A stretch of 64,000 nucleotides of DNA, taken from Cordylochernes scorpioides (lineage: Eukaryota; Arthropoda; Arachnida; Pseudoscorpiones; Chernetidae). The stretch spans positions 18,395,483 to 18,459,482 of the forward strand of contig CP092884.1 of NCBI GenBank assembly GCA_030710605.1. Direction: 5' to 3'. The translations under genes were made by a program, and so were the position numbers. Below, in pieces: positions 36,635-46,963 of this stretch (position 1 is the stretch's first letter; the number at the start of each line of letters is the position of its first letter). The notes beneath the pieces are model-generated. The model ran no database searches. It was given only the letters and a program-made list of their open reading frames with translations, and was not told the origin of the DNA.

Positions 36635-37914
36635 TTAAAAAAAAAATAAATGGAAGTATCCATTTATTAAATCAACTTTTTATAATTTCTCTCAAAAATA
36701 ACTAATACAAATTTATAATCTTTAACAGTTAATTAAACTTAAATTATATAACTAATTTGAACATTTTCACAAGATTTTTAAAGTAATATTGTATAGAATT
36801 CATTTTATTTAATCTCCAATTTCTGGGGAGGAAAATGGAAATTAAATAATAATGAATTTTCAAAATTAATAGCTTTATTAATCATCTAATAATTTACCTT
36901 TTAAAGGAAAATTAAAAGATAAATAATAATTGAATCAGTTATATTAATATAACTAACTGTAAAGATTATAAAGATTGGCTTTCTTCCCTTAACTATTTTC
37001 TTTCTTCTTCAGTTGTCTTATTAATCTGAAATTTCTGAGAAGGCAGTCTAATTTTGAAGGGACGAACATGTGTCCCCCCCGCAACAGATGTTAACCAAAA
37101 ATAGCTGTTTACAGAGGAAGGCGTCACAGACGAGGTAGGTTACAGTTAGAATTTCTTAACACTTGTAGTTGTTAAATCTGTGTATATAAATGTTTCACTA
37201 AAACAACTTAATATTAACACATAGAATCCGGTCGAAGAGAGATCTATGGCATAATAGAGCAGGAGTGAAATGTCGCTGGATTTCTATTTGAAAATCTCCG
37301 GTCCAGCAGATCTCTTTTTCCACTAATTAATTCATTAATTTTTTTTTGTATATGTCTGGTCTACCATTAGGGTTTCAAAACATAATAACCAAACTTATAA
37401 CAAAAGTTAATTCATATTATAGATATATTACTAAATACAACTAGATATATTCATATTATAAAATAAAAAATCATTAAAAAAAAGGATAAAATATAAAATT
37501 ATAAAAAAATATATATATATACTAACAATCTTATCTACCTTCTTTACAATTTTTTTTTCTTATTATTAGTTTGAATAAAAGTGCATGGTTCTGTCTTTCT
37601 CTCTTTTCTCTCTCTAACTACTAAAATTTATACTATTAAATATATTCTCACTTCTATTATTCTATATACAAATTAGAGTATGTCTAAATGACGTGTAACA
37701 GCCGATTGCAAAAGACGTTACGTTGTTAAATTTTATTGTTATTAATTATAAATATATATGGATGATGTGTAAGTAGTAAAGATTTTTTTTCTCTCTCTCT
37801 ATTAAATAATAACAATTTACAAATTTTATAATTTGAATTTAAATAATCAAAGTAATAAAGATAATTTTAATACAAAACTAAACTATAAAACTAAACAACT
37901 ATTTATTTTTATAA
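36635..37914. repeat. Right arm of the 1.3-kb inverted repeat
   Basis: The inverted complement of 33501-34795, beginning ttaaaaaaaaaataaatgg and ending actatttatttttataa. Landmarks in inverted form include gtccagcagatctctttttc (37301-37320) and aatgacgtgtaacagcc (37687-37703). The high identity of the arms contrasts with the decayed coding region between them. Confidence 0.85.
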
Positions 37915-38048
37915 TTAATTTAGATTTAGCTTGCTAATCTAATCAAATCTACTTGATATAAATTATCATTCTTATCAGTTTACTCTTTAAATTTTAAATA
38001 TAGAATCACTATTATATTTTTATCATATAGCTTTTACACTATATATAT

Positions 38049-38715
38049 GAAAAAACAATAGAAAAAAATAAAAGATAAGTGGGTCAGGTGTTGATATTAA
38101 AAATAAAGAAGGCATCTCCTGACCACGAGAACATGTGCTTTTAGATGGCAGACCGCCATCTAGTGGAGCAAAAATAAACTAAACGTTTATTTAGCTAGCT
38201 TCGTGATATTTGGTCAACCCAATTTCTTGATAAATCAAGAAAAGTCATCCACGAACGCGTTTCGCGCTGTTGGCGCTCGTCAGCGTGGAGTAGACTGTAA
38301 CCACTGCGACCAAAAAGCACATATGCTCGTGGTCAGGAGATGCCTTCTTTATTTTTAATATCAACACCTGACCCACTTATCTTTTATTTTTTTCTATTGT
38401 TTTTTCATGTGTTAAGCGTCTTTACGCAAATTTGGCCTTAAATACCCATTTCTTGATTTCTCGAGAAGCTATTGGGACCAAAAATCTTTTTGGTCGCAGT
38501 GGTTACAGTCTACTCCACGCTGACGAGCGCCAACAGCGCGAAACGCGTTCGTGGATGACTTTTCTTGATTTATCAAGAAATTGGGTTGGCCAAATATCAC
38601 GGAGCAAGCTAAATAAACGTTTAGTTTATTTTTGCTCCACTAGATGGCGCTCTGCCATCTAAAAAGCACATGTGCTCGTGGTCAGGAGAGATGCCTTCTT
38701 TATTTTTAATATATA
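38049..38715. mobile_element. Compound foldback MITEs (two inverted-arm elements fused)
   Basis: 38049-38145 (aataaaagataagtgggtca, ggcatctcctgaccacgag) is inverted at 38320-38402. The interior block 38150-38315 (ccatctagtggagcaaaaat, cacgaacgcgtttcgcgctg, ttggcgctcgtcagcgtgg) is itself inverted at 38480-38665. The result is an alternating palindrome of about 660 bp, with arms nearly identical to each other. Related copies lie at 4060, 4660, 6360 and 32672. No ORF of interest. Confidence 0.8.
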
Positions 38716-41639
38716 TATCAAAGTTCAGCTATTCATTATTACTCTAAAAATGAAGGTATATTCAACGCTATCAGATAGCTAATTCTGAAACAATGTACCT
38801 GTGAGCAGAAAGGGGAATTTTTCTTCCTAAAGCGCTCTCCTCATCATATAAATATAAATAAAATAAAAATAAAAAAACGTGTCGGCTATATTTTCATTTT
38901 AACATAATTAAATATTTTATAGGATAATTAATAGCTGTAAACATAATTTATAACTATATCGAGTTGATCAAATACCCTTAATTGTCTAATAATTCAAATA
39001 AAATGTGTAGGCAATGAAATAAAAAATGCGGGAACTCCAAATATATATTTTTTGGGTGCATACCCGTGCTTCAGGTGTATATAGGCGTGGAAAAGACACT
39101 CCGACCTTTTTCTAAAATCCAAATATTCGATAATAATTGTCACCCTGGCTGGTGTCGCGGTTCTATTTAAAGCTAATCTTCTAATCTAGAGGAGTTTAAA
39201 TTATTGTAAACGTTGGACAAACCAGGCAACAATCTATTTAAACCTTACCTGTTTAAGTTGAACAAACACGGCAAATTTATATTGAGGACTTGTGAAGGGA
39301 CTTACTTTCATTGTCAGGAAACTAGGCATTTTAGATTCCAAAAACCCTGTAAATTCCTGTAATTGGCTGCGCTCACCTGGACAATTCCCACGGCTAATTG
39401 GACAAACCAATCAAGAAACCTTCCAATCAGCGTATTTACAGCTGAACGCTCCTGTTTGAATTGTAGATTACATTTAGTGGGAGTCAAACTGCCGAGGAAG
39501 TTTCCCAATCTTGGCAATAGGGTGAAATTTCCTTACTTTTTCACACCACAAAATTCTTTATGAAATTTAATCACATTGGGGATCATTCTTCTTGAAGAGA
39601 GGTTAATCCAAAACATCTCAGAGTGAAATTTGTAATTTTGTAGAATTGAGTTGTCACCATTTTTCTGATTCGTATAGTTGACTGTATAGGATTGGAAACG
39701 TTGGTGTTTACATCTTGTCTAAATTTGTAGTTATAGCGATGATGATAATTTTATGATAGCACGACGTCGTGGAAATTATTAACTTTAAAAGCATTATGAG
39801 GGAATGTCATTTTAGACGGAATTGGGAATTTAGAATTGTGAATTTTGCTTCCCAGAACTTTTCATGTGAACATCAAAATTTTGTTCAAATCAAATATTAA
39901 AATTTTGAATAATCGTTGTGACCTTTTTATTTCTTCTAAATAATTGTTTTTTTTTTCTATAAGAAAATAAAATTTTCAAAAATATTTTGATAAATATAAT
40001 ACAGTTTGGAATAGAAACATTTTGATGTTTCTTGAGACATAATGGTTGATTTTCGATTGAAGCAACTTTGGAGAGTTGGAAATTATTATAGATTTATCTC
40101 AACCAGATTATTATTATTTTTTTTAATTGTAAATATTTTAAAGGAAGATGTTCGTTGTATAAAGAAATTAAAGGGACGTTGATATAGAAAGTGGTATTCA
40201 ATAAACGGAAGCTAGAGGTTTGTAAATGATAAAAATATTTTATTCTCCCCCAATTCTCTCAGAAACAAATATAATCCAGGTTCAGTTCATGTTTGAACAC
40301 ACACGAGAATTCCTGAAATATCATTATATGGTTGACAAAGGTGGCTTGTATATATTTTATATGTTTATTGACCTCGACAATAATGGATGCTGCTGGCTTG
40401 GAAACCCCTATAAATTATTCAAATTTGTAATAATATGGAAGAGGAACATGCTGAATGGTTGCATAGAGATATTTCGTTTTTATTTGACAATTTAATTTGT
40501 TTTGAGTTAAGGTAACACTTGTAAGACATCATTCAGTAGGACAATCTTGAATTCTATTTTCCCGAATAGATATTGTAGTGAAGAGAGAGAAAAGACAGTA
40601 TGGCTGTTAAAAAGAAGGGAAACCTATTGGATATTTTTTTTTTTCAGTAAGGTACGCGTATGTTGATGAGTGGAAGTTATTTTTTGAGAAGTAGATTGTT
40701 TTGAAAGGAATACAATTTTTACGACCTCTCACAGATATATATTTTCAGGTTAATTATTCAATTCTAAGTTCGAGAGTTCAAGCCTTTCAATTTATTCCTC
40801 TACATCCCATTGATTGCTTGCTGACAGCAATCTTGTTCAGTGCCAGTTTTTCTATTATATTTTAGTTCTGTTTAGCAGTTTCATATGCCTTTACGACGTA
40901 ACAAGTAAAATTTACACGCTTTTCTAAAGTTATTTGGCCGATTAGCGATTTGTCTACTTGTACTACCAGTTCTATTGTTAATCAGAAAGGTGATAATATC
41001 GTTTGAAATTTCAAAAATATGACTACAAGACACGCAGTTGTTTTTATGTCTTTCAACAAAGACTGTGATAAATATGATCTTCTATTTAGGTATTAACACC
41101 TTCCACTTTTATTTGCTCTTTTACCCCTGATAGGACTTTGAGACGTGTCTATATGAGACGAAATGTCTTATTAAAAGACCTTTCCTATTGTTTCTGTGTT
41201 CCGAAATTATCCATGAATTCCAGCTTGAAACTTCTTTTTTTTTCTAATCTTTCTTTTATACCTTCTTTATAGCATTGCCATGAACCATTCCGAATTCCGG
41301 ACAAGAGATCCAAACGTGCTGGTTTCATCTTACTCTTTTCCAATAGGTCAAATCCCTCTTCTATTGTTTTTTTGATCATCTTGTTTCTTTTCCTGCCAGT
41401 CGTGTATATTCAATATTTCATAGTAAATGAATGTCAATCTTCGAAATTTCCTGAAGTTGATCTCGAAAATTCCTGAATACAATCTCAATAGTCTCATTTA
41501 AATATAAAATTACAAATACATATCAAAAGATCACGACAGACTCTAGAAGCCATACCTCTATTTATTTTATAATGGCTGCGTCTCGATCAATGGATCTTCA
41601 ACTCTGATAATCAACTGGATATATAAACTCTATCAAATA
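38716..41639. other. AT-rich DNA, no gene supported
   Basis: Short frames only. The minus-strand frame 41185-41379 (64 codons, Lys/Glu-rich) could be a relic or an exon, but I recognise no family. A GC-moderate segment at 39140-39560 has no clear coding or promoter pattern. Confidence 0.4.
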
Positions 41640-42936
41640 CAGAGGGTGTTTCCTTTCAAATGAAACGATTTCAAACGTCCGTTAGAACTTTATTTTTCGA
41701 ACGTGAATTTTTTTCATGTGTTCTATGTGCTTCCCCTTCTTCTTGGCTATCTCCCTGCATCGGACTTTCCAAGCTGCGAACACTTCCTTGACTTTGGAGA
41801 GCGAAACATTCGACCACTCCTCTTGTGCGGCTTTCCAAAGTCCGGCCTCAGTTTTGGGACGTCGGTTGAAGAGCCGTTGTTTCAACATACCGAACCCGTA
41901 AAAATCCAGTGGGCTGGCGTCGGGAGACTTCACTGGAATGTCCGAGTTCCTGATAAAATTTAGGCCTAGGGTGTCCTTCATTTCTTGTAGGAACTGTTGG
42001 GTTTTGTTGGAGGTATGGGAAGAGGCTTTGTCGTGATGAAGGAACACTTTGTCCATTTCCCCTGGGTAAAGGTCCTTCAGTTGTTCGATGACAGGTTTCA
42101 GAACGCATTCTATATAGAATTCTGAGTTCACCTTCACCTTCGATGGAACCTTTATGAGCGGAAGGACTCCACGGCCAGTCATTACCCCGACAACCATGAA
42201 ACCTTTAGGGAAAGTTTCGGAGCATTGGTGAACCCAATTATCCGGGACCTGATTGCCTCTTTTGATGTAACAGATCTTCCGGATTCCATTGCAATACGTC
42301 ACATACATCCATGCTTCGTCCAATGTTGCAGTATATTCCGATCTGGAACCGGCCAGGTGTTCCTCGTAGAGCTTCCGGGCATTCGTTGCACGGTTTTTCA
42401 TGTGGAAAGGGGTGAGCTTGTGAACCTTGCCTTTTCGTCGGGTATCCAGTTCCAAATCTTTGTGAATGATGTTATTTATCGTTTTTAGCGATGTTCCACA
42501 CATTCTGGAAAGTTGGCGCTGAGATGGTGGATTTTCAGTAGTTGCTAGCCGCTTTACCTTGGAAACCGTGGCGGGGGTCCGCACCGGACGTGGTCGATCG
42601 ACTTGAAATTTTTGCCCATTGGATTCAGCTTCCCTTTTCTTTCCGATGCCATTTACTACCCTACATATTGTAGCTTTGCCAACATCTAGTCCTTCTGCTT
42701 TTAGCTTTTTCACTATGACGCTATAACTGTTTCCTTCTTTGGAAAGGGTCCGAATTGTTTGTTCGACTTGGAGCGTTAGTCTCTCTCCCCCCATGTTGCA
42801 AAAATCATGATACCTGATGAAAATGAATTCTCCAGAAGATTCTAGATCTATTGGAACCAGTGTCGTGTGCAGCATGCCTGCACGTGCAAAACGCGAGCGC
42901 GCGAAAATCGTTTCATTTGAAAGGAAACACCCTCCG
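41640..42936 (-). mobile_element. Tc1/mariner-superfamily transposon, apparently intact (1297 bp)
   Basis: Flanked by TA duplications (41638-41639 and 42937-42938). The terminal inverted repeats of about 33 bp are gagggtgtttcctttcaaat, then gaaacgattt, differing between ends only at position 2 (cagaggg versus cggaggg). A single uninterrupted transposase frame fills the interior. Inverted repeats, target duplication and open frame are all preserved, which suggests recent insertion. Confidence 0.92.
41682..42875 (-). CDS. Tc1/mariner-family transposase, intact frame
   Basis: The frame is 397 codons; translation more likely starts at Met28 (MGGERLTLQ), since the first residues run into the terminal repeat. 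Residues ~30-75 form a helix-turn-helix like that of Tc1/paired-type transposases, and ~95-140 a second DNA-binding region (PATVSKVKRL, then SQRQLSRMCGTSL). The catalytic triad can be placed as D186 (TLDEAW), D282 (FLHHDKASSH) and D324 (SPDASPLDF), with 41 residues between the second and third Asp. That spacing resembles the DD41D branch rather than Tc1 (DD34E) or mariner (DD34D). A basic C-terminus (KKKGKH...RKIKF) may include a nuclear localisation signal. It would cut and paste the surrounding element at TA sites. No stop or frameshift is seen, so the enzyme could be functional. Confidence 0.9.
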   Translation of the reverse strand: MLHTTLVPIDLESSGEFIFIRYHDFCNMGGERLTLQVEQTIRTLSKEGNSYSVIVKKLKAEGLDVGKATICRVVNGIGKKREAESNGQKFQVDRPRPVRTPATVSKVKRLATTENPPSQRQLSRMCGTSLKTINNIIHKDLELDTRRKGKVHKLTPFHMKNRATNARKLYEEHLAGSRSEYTATLDEAWMYVTYCNGIRKICYIKRGNQVPDNWVHQCSETFPKGFMVVGVMTGRGVLPLIKVPSKVKVNSEFYIECVLKPVIEQLKDLYPGEMDKVFLHHDKASSHTSNKTQQFLQEMKDTLGLNFIRNSDIPVKSPDASPLDFYGFGMLKQRLFNRRPKTEAGLWKAAQEEWSNVSLSKVKEVFAAWKVRCREIAKKKGKHIEHMKKIHVRKIKF

Positions 42937-43153
42937 TATATACTGAATCACTTTAAAAACAAATATTATTAAATTACTTATCCATTTTAACACATGTTCT
43001 TCACCATACACTTAAATGTTCTGTTGGGAATATTTTATGGTTCAGACGATGAAACAATAAATAATAAGTTTACTTACAGCTGAAATGGCTGAAATGGTTT
43101 TGAAGAATTAGGCGATTTTACCTTTTAAGAAAGTATTTTAAATTTATTATTTT

Positions 43154-43156
<3 letters not shown>

Positions 43157-43184
<28 letters not shown>
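43157..43184. repeat. (AG)n microsatellite, left flank of the insertion
   Basis: About 14 AG units immediately next to the 3' end of the non-LTR element. With 46001-46018 it forms the target-site flanks in the copia LTR. Confidence 0.95.
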
Positions 43185-43188
<4 letters not shown>

Positions 43189-46000
43189 AGATTGAAACTG
43201 ATTTATTATAACGTCCATATAAGATTATATAAGATTAAATACAGATTAAATAAAAATATGAATAAATAAGATTATATAATGAAAAATACAAGAATAAATA
43301 GATATAAATATATAAAGCAATTGATAAATATACATATATATAAAATATATACAAGGTCTTCATTGGTGGCGCCCACCGCGAGAAAGACTCCGCCACCGAT
43401 GGACTGCGAGAGTTCTTTCCCACAGGGTGGGCAGGTCGATGTTGTTGGCTGGCATTACCCAACTCAAGACCAAGATGGTACTTGTAGATGGTAGCCTTCG
43501 CCACACTTGTTAGCTTCACTGCCTCGGGATGGAGGCCGACGCCGAAGAGCCAGGCCTGCAGATCCAGGGGCAAGTCGCAGGAAGCGAACACCTGCCGGAG
43601 CAGGGTTCGCACGGCTCGGCAACTCCAATATCTGTGGGTCAGCGACCCGTCGCTGGACCCACAGGCGGCACAGTTGGCACGCCTCGAGGCAGGATGGTCA
43701 GGATGTGGTAGGGCATGGAGGGCCAGCCTTAGGGCGACATCTGCGTCGTGCCCCGAGAAGCAGTTCCGACGCAGGTCGGCCCAGGGGATGGAGCGGGGCA
43801 CATCCACGGTGGGGGTCCACCGGGCAGCCAGCTCTGCAGTAGGATGGGCCTGGAGCCGTGCCGAGTCCAATGCCCGGCGCGCCCTCTGGCTAGGTAGGCG
43901 GGTGATGGGGGTCGCCGATCCCCGCAGGACGATGGTCTCCGCCTCGTACTCCGCATGATAGCTGGAGCTGGCGTTTTCCCGCAGGAGACGTTGGCAGAAG
44001 GCCCCCAGGTGCTGCGCATCTAGGAGCGCGGCCCGCGTTGAGCGCGCAAGTGCAGGGGCGCCATCGGAGAAGTCCCCGACAGTCGCCTGTAGCCAGCGCT
44101 CGGAAGCCAGCAGGTCTGGCGGCCGAAGGAACCTGTTGTCACCTCGAAGACGCAGGGACCTCAGGCAGGCGGGATGAAGAACCCGGTGGTCAAGCTCGAG
44201 GACGCTGGACGCGGCCTCCCACAGGCTCAGTAGTCTCCTCCTCCTATGCGAGTGCCAGACGTCAGGAGCCGGCGGTGTCAGCCACGCCCGGCTGCGGACC
44301 AGCCAAGAGTAGCCGTTGGCGGCGCCGCGAAGAGAGGCCTGGACCCCCTTCAGGCAGGCGAGCCGAAGCTGGCCCGCGATGTCAAGCAGGCCGACGCCAC
44401 CATCGGAGACTGGACGAGCCAGAATGCGCCCGGGGAGCCACGAGACTCGGCTCGTACCCCACACGAAGCGCGCCAACCGCGCCTGCAGCCGGCCGACGGT
44501 GGTTTCAGGTGGAAGGTAGCCATGGAGGTGGTGCAGGATGGAACCCAGGACCAGGCTGTTGGCCGCGCGAGCACGACCCACCAGCGACAGTCCGCGGGTG
44601 AAGGGCGACCACCTCGCGATGGCTCGCTCCAGCAGCCCCATCAGGTGTGAGGCCTGGGAGGCGACGGTGTTCCTGGTGGTGATGGTGCAGCCTAGGACGG
44701 TCAGCGACTCGGACGTCCAGGAGATTCCCAGAGGAGAATCGGTCCGGTGCTTCCAGGAACCGCACCAGAGCCCGCAGCTCTTCTTGAAGTTGATGGCCAC
44801 CCCGGAGGACATGCGGAACTCTTCAAAGATCAGGGGCACGAGCTCAAATTGAGCGTCGTCCCTGATGAAGAGTACGATGTCGTCCGCATAGGCGACCACG
44901 TTGCCGCGGCCCAAGGTCCTCTCGAGGCGGCGTAGCAAAGGTCCAACTCCGATGCTGAAGAGCGCGGCGCTGAGACGGCAGCCCTGCCTCACCCCGTTGA
45001 GAAGCGGGAAGGCCTTGGTGTAGACATCTCCGACCCGGATGGAGGCGTCTGCTTCCCCGTAGAGGACAGCAATCCACCCTAGGAAGGTAGATGGTAGGCC
45101 CAGCTTCTCCAGGAGGGCGAACAGGTAGCTCCTGCTCAGGGTGTCGAAGGCCGACTTCAGGTCCAAAGAGATGACAGCCAGCGGCGTGTCATGTCTGGAT
45201 GCCCCGGCGGCTTCGTCAGACACTCGCGCGATATTCCAGGAAGATGACCGTCCTGGAACGGCGTAGGTCTGACATTGGGGCACCAGGTCTGGCAGATGAC
45301 GTCGCAGACGAGCCATGAGTACGCCGCTGAGGACCCTGTAGTCGGTCGTTGGCAGGCTGATTGGCCGGAATGCCTGTAGACCCGGACCACCGTGCACTTT
45401 CGGCAGCAAGATCACCTTGCTGCGCCTTGAGGATGGAGGTAAGGCCCCGCGGAGTCGAGAAGCCTCGAAGACTTGCCAAAGAACTTCGGCGAAGAAATCT
45501 TCAAAGGCTTTGACAAACTCGCAGGGGAGTCCGTCCCATCCCGATGCACGGCCATTTGGCAGGCGATGAATGGCTGCCGCTATCTGGTCGCGGGAGATGT
45601 CGGCGAGAAAGAGCTGGTCCCACTCGTCGAACTCCAGTGGAGTCACTTCAGCTAGGAAGTCTGCGATGGCTTCTTCCGAGCTTGGAGCCTGAGCGAAGCG
45701 ACTGCTTAGGCGCTCCAGAAGGAAACGCCTAAGCTGGCCCCCGGAGATGGCGTTGCCGTCGTCGTCGGTGAAGGTGGAGGGAGAGCGGCGTCTGGCTCGG
45801 AGGGAACGCCCGAGGTCCGACAAGGAAGGATAGTCGGAGCGGGCAGTGTCGTCCTCCAGTCTCCGCCTCAGGAAGAGGCTTGCTCTCTCGATGTATCCAC
45901 CGCCGGACTCGGCGACGGCAGGCGCGAGTGACCGTATCTCCGCGACCAGATTTGCCTTGATCCTGGTCCATTTTTCCCATAACATCGGAGGTGAAAGATT
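43185..46000 (-). mobile_element. GC-rich non-LTR retrotransposon, 5'-truncated, inserted in (AG)n
   Basis: Bounded at both ends by (AG)n (43157-43184 and 46001-46018). On the minus strand it begins within the coding region just ahead of the RT domain and ends in an AT-rich 3' UTR finishing tttcaatctcaatct against the (CT)n tract. This end resembles that of the element at 61589-63650. Its high GC content in the coding part contrasts strongly with the host DNA. Confidence 0.82.
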
Positions 46001-46024
46001 AGAGAGAGAGAGAGAGAGAAACAT
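43235..46024 (-). CDS. Non-LTR reverse transcriptase ORF2 (R1/Tx1-like), lacking the endonuclease
   Basis: A 929-codon uninterrupted frame. Residues 1-9 (MFLSLSLSN) are merely translated microsatellite, so the element sequence starts around residue 10 and the upstream apurinic-type endonuclease is missing by 5' truncation. RT motifs are GWDGLPCEF (162-170), LDLKSAFD (287-294), NGVRQGCRLSAALFS (343-357) and the catalytic YADD (379-382). A C-terminal zinc motif C785-x2-C788-x8-H797-x4-C802 follows, typical of ORF2 proteins of R1, Tx1 and relatives. The last ~45 residues (from MKTLYIFYIY) read through AT-rich 3' UTR, so the normal stop was probably lost. There is no RNase H domain. The long intact frame suggests a young insertion, but 5' truncation makes it non-autonomous. 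Confidence 0.85.
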   Translation of the reverse strand: MFLSLSLSNLSPPMLWEKWTRIKANLVAEIRSLAPAVAESGGGYIERASLFLRRRLEDDTARSDYPSLSDLGRSLRARRRSPSTFTDDDGNAISGGQLRRFLLERLSSRFAQAPSSEEAIADFLAEVTPLEFDEWDQLFLADISRDQIAAAIHRLPNGRASGWDGLPCEFVKAFEDFFAEVLWQVFEASRLRGALPPSSRRSKVILLPKVHGGPGLQAFRPISLPTTDYRVLSGVLMARLRRHLPDLVPQCQTYAVPGRSSSWNIARVSDEAAGASRHDTPLAVISLDLKSAFDTLSRSYLFALLEKLGLPSTFLGWIAVLYGEADASIRVGDVYTKAFPLLNGVRQGCRLSAALFSIGVGPLLRRLERTLGRGNVVAYADDIVLFIRDDAQFELVPLIFEEFRMSSGVAINFKKSCGLWCGSWKHRTDSPLGISWTSESLTVLGCTITTRNTVASQASHLMGLLERAIARWSPFTRGLSLVGRARAANSLVLGSILHHLHGYLPPETTVGRLQARLARFVWGTSRVSWLPGRILARPVSDGGVGLLDIAGQLRLACLKGVQASLRGAANGYSWLVRSRAWLTPPAPDVWHSHRRRRLLSLWEAASSVLELDHRVLHPACLRSLRLRGDNRFLRPPDLLASERWLQATVGDFSDGAPALARSTRAALLDAQHLGAFCQRLLRENASSSYHAEYEAETIVLRGSATPITRLPSQRARRALDSARLQAHPTAELAARWTPTVDVPRSIPWADLRRNCFSGHDADVALRLALHALPHPDHPASRRANCAACGSSDGSLTHRYWSCRAVRTLLRQVFASCDLPLDLQAWLFGVGLHPEAVKLTSVAKATIYKYHLGLELGNASQQHRPAHPVGKNSRSPSVAESFSRWAPPMKTLYIFYIYVYLSIALYIYIYLFLYFSLYNLIYSYFYLICI
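46001..46018. repeat. (AG)n microsatellite, right flank of the insertion
   Basis: Nine AG units next to the truncated 5' end of the non-LTR element, continuing into the copia LTR (aaacatttaacaattacac). Confidence 0.95.
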
Positions 46025-46166
46025 TTAACAATTACACTTATTAATTATATAAACAAAAAACATCACTCGTTATTTCTTCTTTTTATATTACAGTGTTGTC
46101 AGCCTAAAAGTATTTTAAGATCATTGATTTATTATTTTAAAACATTTTCTTTCTTTTTTTCCAACA

Positions 46167-46175
46167 TTCCTTCTT
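46167..46175 (-). other. Copia polypurine tract
   Basis: On the minus strand AAGAAGGAA directly precedes the 3' LTR, the expected position of the plus-strand primer. It is short but fits copia-type elements. Confidence 0.65.
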
Positions 46176-46182
46176 AAATTAG

Positions 46183-46557
46183 TGATTTTTCCACATTTAA
46201 CAGGTTCTTCACTTGACTTATGTTTTAGATGGTTGTCATAAGAAGGGATTTGAATTTGTCAAACTTTGGTCTGGCTAAAGGTTTTGTTAGGATGTCTGAA
46301 ATTCTTATAATAGGGATCTTATGTATGACACTGCATGCATCTACTGCAGCAATGAACTCAGCTTCAGTACTGGAAAGGGCAATCACAGGTTGCTTTCTGG
46401 AACACCAATTATGGAACCTCCACATAAGTAAGCTACATATCCTGTGGTACTTTTTCTAGTTTTAATATCTCCAGCAAAGTCAGAATCACAATACACATTT
46501 AATTCAAATGGCATCTCTCCATCATATGATATACCTAAATTGGTGTTGTGGTTTAAA
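46183..46557 (-). pseudogene. Copia pol, RNase H region (3' part of pol)
   Basis: Read from 46557 down: LNHNTNLGISYDGE, then ELNVYCDSDFAGD, then KTRKSTTGYVAYL, and in a shifted frame KQPVIALSSTEAEF and DILTKPLARPKFDKF. These are the classic copia RNase H and pol C-terminal blocks (DADWAGD, TSGY, SSTEAEY, ADILTK). There is one frameshift between the two blocks, and the segment between AVDAC and ISDILTK is shorter than usual. The reading frame joins to RTLRY at 58659 when the mariner and one TA are removed. Confidence 0.9.
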
Positions 46558-46963
46558 TATTGGGAGTACAAATAAGTTTTGAGGGATTTGCAAAAGAAGC
46601 CACAACAAATCTATATATATAAAATTGAATGTCTGTCTGTTTGTCTGTCTGTTTGTTTGTACTCTATAGATTCAAAAACCATACATCCAATCGCCGTGAA
46701 ATTTTGGAATATTATTAGGTATATCACCGGGAAGGTTTTTGAAAAATAATTTCATGAATATCTTGAATATCCTTAGAGTTACTTGCAGATTTAACTCACA
46801 AGCAGCGCCCCCATTGTGACGATGATAACAAGTTTTCTTATCACTATAAGTTTGTTATCTTAAATATTATTTATCAAAAGTAAGATTATCTCAGGATGAC
46901 ACGGCAATGTGACACGGGAAAAAAATGTTCACTAGATAAAACTATGATTTTCTATATGATATA

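Larger units (their letters stand above)
33501..37914 (-). mobile_element. Element with ~1.3-kb terminal inverted repeats flanking a Penelope-like reverse transcriptase
   Basis: Two long arms (33501-34795 and 36635-37914) are inverted copies of each other with few differences. Between them lies 1.84 kb encoding a decayed reverse transcriptase on the minus strand. No DDE transposase, tyrosine recombinase or GIY-YIG motif was seen in the element. Penelope-like elements can carry terminal repeats in inverted as well as direct orientation, so inverted pseudo-LTRs are the conservative reading. A TIR transposon that acquired an RT is the alternative. No target duplication is clear because both ends lie in TA-rich DNA. 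Confidence 0.7.
43022..46166 (-). repeat. Copia 3' LTR, interrupted by a non-LTR retrotransposon
   Basis: LTR pieces at 43022-43184 and about 46001-46166 match the right LTR piece for piece: ttttatggttcagacgatga, gaattaggcgattttacctt, then aacatttaacaattacactt and aagatcattgatttattatt. The uninterrupted LTR would be about 310 bp. The insertion lies in an (AG)n microsatellite. Confidence 0.88.

Noticed and set aside
33501..37914. DIRS-type retrotransposon
   Set aside because: DIRS elements also have inverted repeats, but they encode a Ty3-like RT and a tyrosine recombinase. The RT motifs here are Penelope-like and no recombinase motif was seen.
43279..45732. Plus-strand ORFs of up to 187 codons opposite the RT gene
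   Set aside because: They are antisense shadows of GC-rich codons in the minus-strand RT frame, which has clear RT motifs.
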